64,000 nucleotides of DNA. It comes from CAVQBL01 sp963710715. Lineage in GTDB: Bacteria; Pseudomonadota; Gammaproteobacteria; DSM-16500. A program made the position numbers and the translations under genes. The DNA lies in the NCBI GenBank assembly GCA_963710715.1, contig CAVQBL010000006.1, forward strand, positions 42,966 through 106,965, read 5' to 3'. Below the pieces are notes generated by a model. The model did no database searches. It saw nothing but the letters and a program-made list of their open reading frames with translations, and was not told the origin of the DNA. Shown here in pieces: positions 55,005 to 64,000 of this stretch; positions within the stretch are counted from its first letter, which is position 1; each line of letters starts with the position of its first letter.

Positions 55005-56893
55005 GTGTGCCACGAGGCACTAAGGAGTTTTGTTTATAGAAATATAAATTTAAAATTAATTAGTGTCGTAACTGTGGATGAGATGAGAGATGGCCTCTCG
55101 CAATCAGCGGATAGGCGGGATTGCAAACTACCATAAGCGGCTGCAATTAAGAGTTGTGGTCGTGAACGTTATGGAAAAGGCATGACATGATCATGTTATG
55201 TAAGTGTTCGAAGAGACGAGCGCAAGCAAATCATCGTAGAAGCATCGCAAGACAAAGATGAAATCAAAATGGGGAAGTGTCTTCGCCCCAGATAAATTCA
55301 GACGTAACCTATAGATAATGGTCTGAGTGGTTTCCGGTGTAAAGGTGGCGTGACTTGAACACAGGCTTATTCACGGAACGTGGGAACCTGGATTTTCATG
55401 TTAAGGGAAACGCACAAGTGGAGAACCCACGAGGCAAAATACCAACGGGAAATACAGGGACGGAAGAACTCGTAGTAGTGAAGAAGTGTTTGTAATGAAC
55501 ATGGAGCGAAGGAGTTCAATTGTTTCGTTGTTTAATTAAGTCAACCAGCAATGGAAGGAACTTAAGTGTGACAACAAAGTCGTTAGAAATTACCAAGCAA
55601 ATGGTTTGGGATGCGTATAAACGTGTTCGTGCAAAAGATGGTGCGGCGGGTATTGATGAAGTCTCAGTTTCTGATTTTGGAAAAGATTTGAAAAATAATC
55701 TCTACAAATTATGGAATCGGTTATCATCGGGATCATATTTTCCTCCGGCAGTTAAGCGAGTAGAAATACCGAAAGCCAACGGAGAAAAGCGTCCTCTTGG
55801 AATACCAACTGTTGCTGATCGCATTGCGCAAACGGTTGTTAAAATAGCATTTGAGCCAACAGTGGAACCACTATTTCACGAAGACTCTTATGGATTTCGT
55901 CCGAATAAATCAGCACATCAAGCAGTAGGTGTTGCACGGCAGAGATGCTGGCGCAACGACTTTGTTTTGGATGTTGATATTAAGGGATTCTTTGACAACC
56001 TCGATCACGAATTACTGATGAGAGCTGTGCGTAAGCACGCAAAAAGCAAATGGATTATTCTATACATTGAACGATGGCTGAAAGCGCCGATGCAACACGA
56101 AGATGGAGAGCTGGAATCACGAAATAAGGGTACTCCGCAAGGTGGAGTAATTAGTCCGTTACTTGCGAATCTTTATTTGCATTATGCATTTGATTACTGG
56201 ATGAAAATAAATTATCCAAAAGTACAATTTGAACGTTATGCGGATGATATTGTTATACATTTCAATTATGCCGATGATGCACGCAGATTCAAGAAACATC
56301 TGGAAGAAAGGCTATTAGAATGTAAACTAGAACTTCATCCAACAAAAACAAAAATTGTTTATTGTAAAGATGAAGATCGTAAAGTGAAGTTTCCGACGAT
56401 CAGTTTTGAATTTCTTGGTTTTGAATTTAGACCAAGAGGGTCAATTGGTAGAGGCGGAAAAAGATTCTGTAATTTTCTTCCTGCAGTAAGTCGACGCGCG
56501 ATGACAGAAATGAAAAGGACGGTCAGAGCGTGGCGATTGAAATGGTGTTGTGAAAAGAGCTTAGAAGATTTATCGAAAATGTTTAATCCAATTGCAAGAG
56601 GCTGGATTCAGTATTATGGAAAGTACTATAAATCAGCCCTTTTCCCACTTGCCGAACAAATAAATCGGCATTTGGTGAAATGGGTTACAAACAAGTACAA
56701 GAACTTTAGGCGCAAACAAAGACGAGCTTCGCATATGCTAGGAAAAGTTGCTCGTAGGAAAACAAATCTTTTTGCTCATTGGAGCATACTTGGATATTTA
56801 CCGGCTGATGGAACAAGGAGAGCCGTATGACGGGAGACTGTCACGTACGGTTCGGAGAGCGACTGGCGGGGAAGTTCCGCCGGTCGACTCACC
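55005..56893 (+). mobile_element. Group II intron
   Basis: The 5' end GTGTGCCACGAGGCAC at 55005 is a standard group II start. Domain V is at 56820-56853 (GAGCCGTATGACGGGAGACT then GTCACGTACGGTTC). The 3' end falls at ...GACTCACC, 56893, placed by restoring the exon frame. The 1889-base intron carries its maturase/reverse transcriptase at 55520-56830. Bases 55040-55519 are ribozyme domains I-III with no other gene. It sits in the nucleotidyltransferase motif of an AbiEii gene. Confidence 0.88.
55520..56830 (+). CDS. ltrA: Group II intron reverse transcriptase/maturase
   Basis: 436 residues. RT domains: KRVEIPKANGEKRPLGIPTV ADRIAQ, SYGFRPNKSAHQAV, VLDVDIKGFFDNLDH, GTPQGGVISPLLANLYL and the catalytic FERYADDIVIH. 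The maturase (X/GIIM) domain follows with LSKMFNPIARGWIQYYGKYY. No HNH endonuclease domain is present, which is usual for several bacterial intron classes. All RT catalytic residues are intact. TTG 55520 with AAGGAG upstream is the likely start. Confidence 0.95.
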   Translation: MFRCLIKSTSNGRNLSVTTKSLEITKQMVWDAYKRVRAKDGAAGIDEVSVSDFGKDLKNNLYKLWNRLSSGSYFPPAVKRVEIPKANGEKRPLGIPTVADRIAQTVVKIAFEPTVEPLFHEDSYGFRPNKSAHQAVGVARQRCWRNDFVLDVDIKGFFDNLDHELLMRAVRKHAKSKWIILYIERWLKAPMQHEDGELESRNKGTPQGGVISPLLANLYLHYAFDYWMKINYPKVQFERYADDIVIHFNYADDARRFKKHLEERLLECKLELHPTKTKIVYCKDEDRKVKFPTISFEFLGFEFRPRGSIGRGGKRFCNFLPAVSRRAMTEMKRTVRAWRLKWCCEKSLEDLSKMFNPIARGWIQYYGKYYKSALFPLAEQINRHLVKWVTNKYKNFRRKQRRASHMLGKVARRKTNLFAHWSILGYLPADGTRRAV

Positions 56894-56998
56894 TCGATTT
56901 TAAAATTCAACTTAAAAATACTGATGGAACTTTCAGTAAAAGTCGCATGTTAAAAGAACTAAAGCAATTCAGAACATTAAAATGGCTTTATTTTTAAT

Positions 56999-57364
56999 AT
57001 GATCGTTGAGCGTTTTAGCCTCTATGAGCTTGTGCAATCGCCTTATGCTAAGACTTTAATGGAGAAATATTTTAAAGCGGCGCGTTACCCTTATGGCGAA
57101 TTCAATAAACTCGAAAGTGTGACCTTATTACTGTTGCAAAACACGATTTTGGCAGATTATTTTAAAAACCAAGATCAAGAGTCATTAAAAGATTACGCAG
57201 CCGTTTATCAATATCGCGCAAATCTTTTAGAACAAGATGCACTCGATATGGAAAATAAATTTATTCAAGGTAGGTCAGAGTATGCTCACTTAAAAGCTGT
57301 CTATAAAAATACTGAAACCATTCATCAAGTTTTACTGCAAGACATGCTAGCAAGTAATGAGTGA
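56999..57364 (+). CDS. Hypothetical protein
   Basis: 121 residues, not recognised. It is predicted helical: FSLYELVQSPYAKTLMEKYF, NKLESVTLLLLQNTILADYF, KDYAAVYQYRANLLEQDALD. It begins 2 bases after the stop of the split AbiEii gene, without a clear ribosome site, so it could be translated by coupling or be the remnant of something fused there by deletion. The next 220 bases hold no gene. Confidence 0.45.
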   Translation: MIVERFSLYELVQSPYAKTLMEKYFKAARYPYGEFNKLESVTLLLLQNTILADYFKNQDQESLKDYAAVYQYRANLLEQDALDMENKFIQGRSEYAHLKAVYKNTETIHQVLLQDMLASNE

Positions 57365-57584
57365 AAATTTAAATTTAAGTATTCGTTCGTCACTACTCTA
57401 CGTTCTGATCTCCACTACGCTCCAATAAAAGTGAACGTCCATTCTGCCATTGCGTATGAGTTTAAGTTAAGAATCTTTTCATACAGCTTAACAACACCAC
57501 CCTATTTCTATTGATTGACTCTCTGTTGAAATTAGATTATGGTTATGTTAACCAATATAAGATTAGGAATTCTAAAGAAAAAAT

Positions 57585-57767
57585 ATGGATTCATCTCAAA
57601 TAGAAGAACAATTAAAACAAATCAATGCACGCCTTTCTTATATTGAAAGTAAATTTAATATCACACCACATTACTATGCAGTCAAACCACCGCAAGAAAA
57701 ACCAACGACCCAACAACCCGAAAAACCTCAAGCTGTTCTAGAGCACTCTTTTAACAAGGTGGGTTAA
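57585..57767 (+). CDS. Small hypothetical protein
   Basis: 60 residues: MDSSQIEEQLKQINARLSYI, a short coiled coil, then a Pro/Gln-rich tail (KPPQEKPTTQQPEKPQ). Its end overlaps the transposase relic, so the C-terminus may be chimeric. Function unknown. Confidence 0.35.
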   Translation: MDSSQIEEQLKQINARLSYIESKFNITPHYYAVKPPQEKPTTQQPEKPQAVLEHSFNKVG

Positions 57768-57906
57768 TCTTTATCTTGAAACTAAAGATGCAGGTTTCGT
57801 TTGTCGCAAATGTGATATTTCTCGTCCCACCTTACGTAAGTGGTATAGACGTTATTTAAAAGAGAGTTGTAAAAAATCCGCAAATGCAGTTTGGTGGAGT
57901 TTTTAG
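57750..57906 (+). pseudogene. Transposase N-terminal fragment (IS481-like HTH)
   Basis: The frame reads LLTRWVNLYLETKDAGFVCRK, then CDISRPTLRKWYRRYLKES and stops at 57906. RWVxxYLETxxxxxxCRxxxISRxTLxKWxxRY is the N-terminal helix-turn-helix of IS481/IS3-type transposases. No DDE domain or inverted ends remain nearby. It marks an old insertion just upstream of the Wadjet operon. Confidence 0.65.
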
Positions 57907-57977
57907 CGAGCACAAAAGCTCGACAAAAGAACATGATTTTGATAGGTTGCTATTCTCTAATCGATTCATAAAACCCC

Positions 57978-59438
57978 ATGAAAGCAACCAAAGTCATTGC
58001 CAGTTACCAACGTTTGCGTACTCAACCGCTTTGGCGGCTGCTCGCTGCTGACAATGGGCCTACGATTATTGGGCTTTTGCAAACACATTTACTGGAAAAC
58101 GAACGTAGCCTGCCGGCTTCCCTCTTTTATGAACGTATTAACAATGATTTGGAAGAGCTGCGTGCACGCGGTGAAGATATTCCGCAAACAGCACAGTTAT
58201 ATGCTGCCGACTGGCTTGCAAAAGGTTATTTGGAGCGGCGCTTTCCTGCTGGCGCTTTAGAAGAAGAATATGAACTTTCCTCCAGCGCTGCGAACGCAAT
58301 TCGTTTTATTAGTAGTTTAATTGAACCGCGATCCGCCGCAACAGAAAGCCGGCTTGCTACTGTTATTCATCAACTCGTTAGATTAAGCGAAGAAACAGAC
58401 ACTAACCCAGAAACCCGTATTGCCGCTTTGATTGCTGACCGGGAACGCATTGATCGTGAAATTCATGCCATCCAACATGGAAAATTAGTATCATTACCCG
58501 ATGCACGTGCTCTTGAAAGAGCACGGGAAATTATTGCATTAACAGATGAGCTTATCGGCGATTTTCGTCGAGTCAGAGATGAATTCGAATTTTTGAATCG
58601 TGACCTGCGCATACATATTATGCGTAATGAAGGTAACCGTGGAGAAGCATTAGATGCTTTGTTTGCAGGTGTGGATGTGATTAGCCAAAGTGATGCAGGA
58701 CAATCGTTTTCTGCTTTTTGGCGATTGCTCACTGATCCGGAACAAGGTACAGCTTTAGAAGATGCGCTTGAAAACATTATGTCTCGCCCATTTTCAACTA
58801 TGCTTGATATGCGTGAACGACGCTTTCTTTTACGCTTAACCGGTACGCTGCTCGAACAAAGCGGTACCGTGCATGAAGTATTACAACATTTTGCTCGTAG
58901 CCTCAAACACTTTGTGCAAAGCCGCGAGTATTTAGAACAAAGGCGCCTCAATCATCTCTTTAAAGAAGCCCAACAAGCGGCTATATCTATTAAAGAAAAC
59001 ATCAAAGCAAATAATATGCTTGATTATTCATTAGTATTATCAAGCAGCCGTTTGCGTTCTCTTAGCCAATGGATACTGCATGATCCCGCTTCTCAGCTAG
59101 TAAATGTCGGTATTTTCGATGGAGAAACACCACCTATTGATATCCAAACCATTAGCGAGCTTGTAGCGCAATCAGAAATCAATTTTCGCAATTTGAGAAA
59201 TAATATTTTAGCTATGCTGCAAGAGCAGCCACAAATAAGCATTGCTGGTATATTAAATCGATTTTCTGCTGCTCAAGGGCTTGGGAGTATTGTTGGCTAT
59301 CTTGCGCTCGGCAGTCGTCATGGTGTCAATGCCAAAGGTAATGAAATAGTGAGCTGGTTAGGCCATGATGATAAACTGCGTCATGCACGTATTCCAATAA
59401 TTTATTTTTTGCGAGAAAAAATGAATGATTTCATCTGA
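57978..59438 (+). CDS. jetA: Wadjet JetA (DUF3375)
   Basis: 486 residues, the normal DUF3375 length. The start is typical: SYQRLRTQPLWRLLAADNGP then TIIGLLQTHLLENERSLPAS. The middle is helical (LTDELIGDFRRVRDEFEFLN RDLR, SQSDAGQSFSAFWRLL), and the tail has SRHGVNAKGNEIVSWLG. JetA is the kleisin-like (MukF-like) part of the Wadjet SMC complex that restricts circular plasmids. Its last 14 bases overlap jetB, so the operon is tightly coupled. Intact. Confidence 0.92.
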   Translation: MKATKVIASYQRLRTQPLWRLLAADNGPTIIGLLQTHLLENERSLPASLFYERINNDLEELRARGEDIPQTAQLYAADWLAKGYLERRFPAGALEEEYELSSSAANAIRFISSLIEPRSAATESRLATVIHQLVRLSEETDTNPETRIAALIADRERIDREIHAIQHGKLVSLPDARALERAREIIALTDELIGDFRRVRDEFEFLNRDLRIHIMRNEGNRGEALDALFAGVDVISQSDAGQSFSAFWRLLTDPEQGTALEDALENIMSRPFSTMLDMRERRFLLRLTGTLLEQSGTVHEVLQHFARSLKHFVQSREYLEQRRLNHLFKEAQQAAISIKENIKANNMLDYSLVLSSSRLRSLSQWILHDPASQLVNVGIFDGETPPIDIQTISELVAQSEINFRNLRNNILAMLQEQPQISIAGILNRFSAAQGLGSIVGYLALGSRHGVNAKGNEIVSWLGHDDKLRHARIPIIYFLREKMNDFI

Positions 59439-60108
59439 ACAACAAGCGGAAAATGTATCGATAGAAGATAATCAGCAAGGATTATTTTTAGGTGATAACA
59501 GCACACTGCCCTTCGATACACGCAGAGTACTCATACAACTACTCATGGGCCCCTCACTTGAAGCCCAACGCCATTCCAACCTTTGGCCTGTCTTATTGCG
59601 TGATGAAGCGTTAATACGCAGCCGCTTGTCTGAGCTTTTTCTCGACTTAGTACTTGACCATGATTTACAAGTGGCATTTACACGTCAACTTCATGTAGCA
59701 GAATTGGATATTCCCGTCTTACTGCGTCGTGCACAATTAACTTTTGTTGACTCTGTCTTGATACTTTATTTGCGACAAAGATTAGCACATGCAGAAGCTC
59801 AAGGAATACGTGCTGTGGTAGCCACTCAAGAAATTGAAGAACATTTAACACTGTATGAGCGTGGTGCCAACACCGATCATGCAGGCTTTATTAAACGAGT
59901 TCGCGCATCCGTTGAAAAAATAAAAAAGCATAATATCCTACAAAAAATTCGCGCCAGTGACGAGCGATTTGAAGTATCTCCCACGCTGAAATTATTGTTT
60001 TCAGCAGAAGAAATTCAAGCATTGACTCGCCTTTATCAGAACATGGCATCTGGCACAATTGCATGCACAGAGCAAACTAACGTCGATAACAAAGAAGATG
60101 AAGTATGA
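59425..60108 (+). CDS. jetB: Wadjet JetB (DUF4194)
   Basis: 227 residues. DUF4194 pattern: TRRVLIQLLMGPSLEAQRHS NLWPVLLRDEALIRSRLSEL F, DLVLDHDLQVAFTRQ, and TFVDSVLILYLRQRL. This is the MukE-like winged-helix subunit of the Wadjet complex that binds the kleisin. It starts inside the end of jetA and ends with an ATGA overlap on jetC. Intact. Confidence 0.9.
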   Translation: MISSEQQAENVSIEDNQQGLFLGDNSTLPFDTRRVLIQLLMGPSLEAQRHSNLWPVLLRDEALIRSRLSELFLDLVLDHDLQVAFTRQLHVAELDIPVLLRRAQLTFVDSVLILYLRQRLAHAEAQGIRAVVATQEIEEHLTLYERGANTDHAGFIKRVRASVEKIKKHNILQKIRASDERFEVSPTLKLLFSAEEIQALTRLYQNMASGTIACTEQTNVDNKEDEV

Positions 60109-63100
60109 ACGAAAATATGAATGACTTATTTGGCCACGAACAGTATCGCATCCGGCAACTGCAGGTATTCAATTGGGGAACTTTCTCAAATTTGCATGAT
60201 ATTCACATTGCAGAGCGTGGATTTTTATTTGTTGGTCGCTCTGGAACTGGAAAATCAACTCTATTAGATGCATTTTCTGCATTATTAGTACCGCCCAAAT
60301 GGCTAGATTTTAACGCTGCAGCAAGAGAAGCAGATCAGCGGTCGTGATCGCAATTTAGTAACCTATGTGCGCGGCGCCTGGGCTGAACAGAAAGACAATG
60401 AGTCCGGCCAAATAGCAACTCAATATTTACGCACTGGAACTACGTGGTCAGCATTAGCATTGACTTATCGCAATTACTTGGGAAAACTGTCGTTGGCGCA
60501 ACTATTTTGGATTCGAGGAAACAGTAATAATAATGCCGATGTAAAACGGCACTACTTTATCTTTGAACGTCCATTTGATTTGCGCGAATTGCAAAATTTT
60601 GCATTTGAATGTCAGCAAATTAAAATATCCTTCCCGATAAGCCGCTTTCGATGAATTTCGTCCCTACTGTGAACGCTTTCGTCGGCTACTGGGAATTGAA
60701 AGCGAAATGGCCTCCGCTTACTGCATAAAACACAGTCGGCGAAAAATCTAGGTGATTTAAATATATTTTTACGCGATTTTATGCTGGATAAACCGGAAAC
60801 ATTTGAAGCCGCAGATCGATTAGTCAATGAATTTGCTGAATTCAGCGAAGCACATCAAGCAGTCGTAACTGCACGTAAACAAATTCAGGTTTGAACCCGC
60901 TCAAGACGAATACGAAACATTACAAAAACAACAACTAGAAAAAAATGACTTGAAAATTGCAACTTGGCGTAGAGCTATCGAGAAATTCCGTAGAAAAAAT
61001 TATTGAACAATTGATTAAACCATTGCACACAAAATGAGGTTTGAAGGTGAAATGCACAAAAAGAGGAAAAGTTAAACAATCAAATACTAATATTACGAGA
61101 TCTGGAACAGCAGCACGAGAAATTGGCGGCAATCGGATTGCGCAATGGGAAGCAGAAAAAAGAATTGGAAAGCCGACTTGCTGAACGATTACGAAAACGA
61201 GAACTTTCTCGATGCTTGAGAAAAATTAACTGGACACTACCCGACTCTCCTCAGATTTTGCCGAAATAATCGGCAAAGCTAGTCAAGAATTGGAAAACGG
61301 ACAACAAAATGATATCACGCGAGCGAACAATTTAAACTTGTTATTCAAAGAGCGAAGATTGAAAAAGAATTCACTAACAGGAAGGAAGTGCAAGCCTTAA
61401 AACGCCAACCCTCCAATATTCCGCGCAGAAATGCTAGAGTTACGCAAAGAGATTCATCGCATAGGATTACACGAAAATTCGTTGCCATTTATCGGAGAAC
61501 TCATCGAAGTCTAAACCAGATGAAGCAATGTGGCAGGGCGCAATCGAGCGTGTACTACATGGTTTTGCACTTTCATTATTGGTAGATTGAAAAAAATTAT
61601 CCTGTCATTATCTGGTCATCTCAACGCAACTAATCTAGAAAGGAGTTTGGTTTATTACCGCATAAGCACATTGAGTTCTCGGCAAGTAAGTCCTATCGAC
61701 GCTGCTTCACTGATCTTTAAATTGAATGTCAAACCAGGACAGATATATTGAATGGCTGCAAGCAGAATTGAAACAGCGCTTTGATTACTTATGCGTCGAT
61801 TCGTTACAAGCGTTTCGCGGCGCCGGACAGCCTTAACTCGCGAAGGACAAATCAAGCATAATAAAACGCGACATGAAAAAGATGATCGCAATCGAGTGGA
61901 TGATCGCCGTCATTGGGTGTTAGGCTTTGACAATCGTGAAAAATTGTCTGTGTTTGAACGGCAAGCACAGCAATTAGCGGAAAGAATTGGAGAATTGGAT
62001 CGAAAAATCAATCCCTGGTTGAGAAAGATAAAAACCAAGCTGTTCGAGCGATGCAATGCCAGATGCTAGTCAATATTAACTGGCAAGAAATCAATGTAGC
62101 GCCATTATTAGAACGAATTTCTGATATTGATGCACAATTAATTGCAGTACGCGAAAGCAATGTGGCATTGAAAGAAATTAATCAAAAAATATTGCAACAG
62201 AAGAGCAAAGTAGAAAAATCTGATAAAACTTTGCGATGAAAAAGGTAGAGCACACTTACGTCTCTCACTGACCTTAAAAAATCTCAAGAAAAATTAACTC
62301 ATTTACAGCAAGACCCCAGTATCGTTTGTATTAACACCTTATCAAAAACAATCAATTAGATGATCGTTTTGCTAATTTTAAAAAACCGGTAAGTTTAGAA
62401 AATTTAGATGATTTAACGACTAGTGTATTGCAAACTATAGTTAAAGAGCTGGAAGACATCAATCATGATATTAATAAAAATGAACGCATTATCGAAAGTA
62501 GTTTTGCTGATTTTAAACGCTCCTGGCCTATGGATGCCGGCGATATGGATACAACTGTGGCCAAGCGCCCAAGATTATTTCGCTAAACTAACTCGTTTAG
62601 AACAGATGGTTACCTGCTATGAAGAACCAATTTTTGAGTTATTGCAAAACCAAAGCCATCAAAATATGGCAGATTTAGCTTCACGTCTCACAGGCTCGTA
62701 AAGCTATTCTGGAACGGATGGATTTAGTGAATGAAAGCCTTGGTCAAGCGTCGTTTAATCCAGGCACTCATTTGCGTATTGAAGTCAAAGATCGAACAAT
62801 TACCTGAAATTAAAGAATTTAATCAAACCATAAAAGAAATTTTGGCTTATGCGTTAGATGACGATCGAGCTTTAGCTGAAGCACGCTTTGCCACTTTGCA
62901 AAAACTAGTTAATCGATTGGGGAGCCAAGAAACCGAACAAAAGCGCTGGCGCGAATGTGTTTTGGATGTCAGACACACGTGGAATTTATTGCGCGTGAAA
63001 TCGATACCAAAGGCTTTGAAGTGGAAGTATATCGAGTGGTCGCAGGCAAATCCGGCGGACAACGACAAAAGTTAGCGACGACTTGTTTTGCGGCAGCGTT

Positions 63101-63407
63101 GCGCTATCAACTGGGCGGTCATCATTAGCTCCCCATGTATGCTCCAGTGATTTTAGATGAAGCCTTTGACAAAGCCGATAATGAATTCACTACCTTAGCG
63201 ATGAATATTTTCACCAATTTTGGTTTTCAGATGATTGTGGCTACCCCGCTACGCGCAGTCATGACCTTGGAACCTTTTATTGGCGGCGCTTGTTTTGTCG
63301 ATATCAGTGATCGTCGACACTCGGGCGTATTGTTAATAGAGTATGACGATAATCAGCAACGTCTAAAACTTCCGGAGCATACCTATGGCGACGTTAAAGT
63401 TTCCTGA
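60105..63407 (+). pseudogene. jetC: Wadjet JetC SMC-like ATPase, multiply frameshifted
   Basis: The first 80 codons are clean: MNDLFGHEQYRIRQLQVFNW GTFSNLHDIH...FVGRSGTGKSTLLDAFSALLVP (Walker A). From 60347 the frame breaks at least ten times, with recognisable pieces such as RGAWAEQKDNESGQIATQYL, FILRPFD-like FERPFDLRELQNF, coiled-coil stretches near 61.9-62.2 kb, and the end PVILDEAFDKADNEFTTLAM (Walker B) to 63407. The total span of ~3.3 kb equals a normal JetC of about 1100 residues, so small indels rather than large deletions destroyed it. Without it the Wadjet motor cannot work. The density of breaks contrasts with intact jetA, jetB and jetD. Confidence 0.88.
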
Positions 63408-64000
63408 TGATGTACGTCGTCAACTGCATCGCCAATATCAAAATAATCATCGCACTTGGCTTGCTTGCACAGATCAATTTCCATTAACCCTAAAACTGGG
63501 TTCACCTAATGAAAAGCAGGCACAGCAACTATTAGAAACGATTCAGGCATGGGTTTCTGCATGGCAATCCTGGCAAGGTGCTGGCAAACTTGTTTGGTGT
63601 GAACGGCGTTGGCGCAATTTAGGTATACAACGTTTACCTGAACAAATTATTTTGCACACACCGACAGACGTTGCTGCATGGGTGGGAGATATCTTACGCT
63701 GGGAAAAAGCCCATCAACGTTATCAACTGTTTGTAACAACATGGCCAACGTTGAAAAACTGCATACAGCGTTATTTTGATATATTAGCTGATTATACGGA
63801 CGACGATATCCATCGTTTAATATCCGTGTTAACTTGGATAGAAACCAATCCGCAATCTCATCTTTATCCACGCCAATTACCTCTTATCGGCGTTGATAGT
63901 AAATGGCTTGAGCGACGAAAATCATTAATCAATGATTTAATTGCCACACTACAAGGAAATGCAGATCAAACGCTCGATTTTTTTCAACGCTGTGGTTTAA
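63385..64000 (+). CDS. jetD: Wadjet JetD (DUF3322/DUF2220), N-terminal part
   Basis: An open frame of 205 codons from ATG 63385 to the window end: MATLKFPDDVRRQLHRQYQN ... LTLKLGSPNEKQAQQLLETI, WRNLGIQRLPEQIILHTP, and the family mark SHLYPRQLPLIGVDSKWLER (DUF3322). The C-terminal TOPRIM-like nuclease half (DUF2220), which cuts plasmid DNA, lies beyond the window. It overlaps the end of jetC by 23 bases. No frame break is seen in the visible part. Confidence 0.9.
   Translation, partial: MATLKFPDDVRRQLHRQYQNNHRTWLACTDQFPLTLKLGSPNEKQAQQLLETIQAWVSAWQSWQGAGKLVWCERRWRNLGIQRLPEQIILHTPTDVAAWVGDILRWEKAHQRYQLFVTTWPTLKNCIQRYFDILADYTDDDIHRLISVLTWIETNPQSHLYPRQLPLIGVDSKWLERRKSLINDLIATLQGNADQTLDFFQRCGL

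Larger units (their letters stand above)
54800..56997 (+). pseudogene. AbiEii-type nucleotidyltransferase gene split by a group II intron
   Basis: Exon 1 (54800-55004) reads MLDNKSLRLIDDTGIALELA...VVEKDYYITQVIHALSG...IFAGGTCLAKAHKIVKRMSED. After the intron, exon 2 (56894 on) continues IDFKIQLKNTDGTFSKSRML KELKQFRTLKWLYF and stops at 56997. The join rebuilds RMSEDIDFK, the catalytic motif of the family (RFSEDVDIT in the intact copy). The start at 54800 has AAGGAA upstream. Even after splicing the protein is only about 100 residues, so the 3' part is also lost. Confidence 0.8.

Noticed and set aside
55520..56830. Reverse transcriptase as a retron or DRT defence gene
   Set aside because: Maturase domain, flanking ribozyme 5' end and domain V identify a group II intron.

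Overview
The window is A+T-rich gammaproteobacterial DNA. Several features suggest a host-associated Legionellales or Coxiellaceae-like bacterium: large ankyrin-type and WD40/pentapeptide repeat proteins of the kind used as effectors, many integrases and relics, and low-GC codon use. This is an inference from gene style; there is no rRNA or complete tRNA to confirm it. Nearly everything here is accessory DNA.

Layout. 0-9 kb: an integrative-element module with topoisomerase III (topB), two unknown proteins, a tandem repeat array beside a ribbon-helix-helix gene, a HigB/HigA-like pair with a frameshifted toxin, and a tyrosine recombinase. 9-15.4 kb: an ankyrin-like repeat protein and a WD40 protein. 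About 85-bp repeats lie around the ankyrin gene, and one of them forms the last codons of the recombinase, including its catalytic Tyr. 16.1-19 kb: a complete IS66-family element with an 8-bp target duplication and two small membrane-protein passenger genes, inserted in a gene remnant. 19.2-27.4 kb: a regulatory and biosynthetic group with a hybrid histidine kinase, an FAD/NAD(P)-binding protein, a stand-alone NRPS adenylation-carrier protein and two tandem LuxR-type regulators.

27.6-42.9 kb: two tandem integrative elements carrying phage defence. The first has a CI-like repressor, Xis and Int, a Gabija-like GajA/GajB pair, a type I HsdS relic and an RHH protein. The second is bounded by identical tRNA 3'-end fragments at 35.1 and 42.8 kb. 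It has its own integrase, an AbiEi/AbiEii pair with an inverted-repeat operator, an AIPR protein and a membrane protein.

43-54.3 kb: relics of a type I methylase and of a helicase-DUF559 protein, then a co-directional cluster. The cluster holds two broken dCTP-deaminase-like genes, two fold-type-III PLP decarboxylases, a methyltransferase, a fold-type-I PLP enzyme, an AlaRS-like and a SerRS-like enzyme, and ends against a convergent MATE exporter. It looks like an undescribed aminoacyl-tRNA- or aminoacyl-adenylate-dependent biosynthetic locus and is the strongest candidate for a new system here, although several of its genes carry single-base frameshifts.

54.5-64 kb: a second AbiE-type pair split by a group II intron placed in the conserved nucleotidyltransferase motif, then a type I Wadjet operon (JetA, JetB, JetC, JetD). 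JetC is shattered by many frameshifts and JetD runs off the window. The 42-64 kb part shows many one-base indels, often in short homopolymers; this could be real decay or sequence error.
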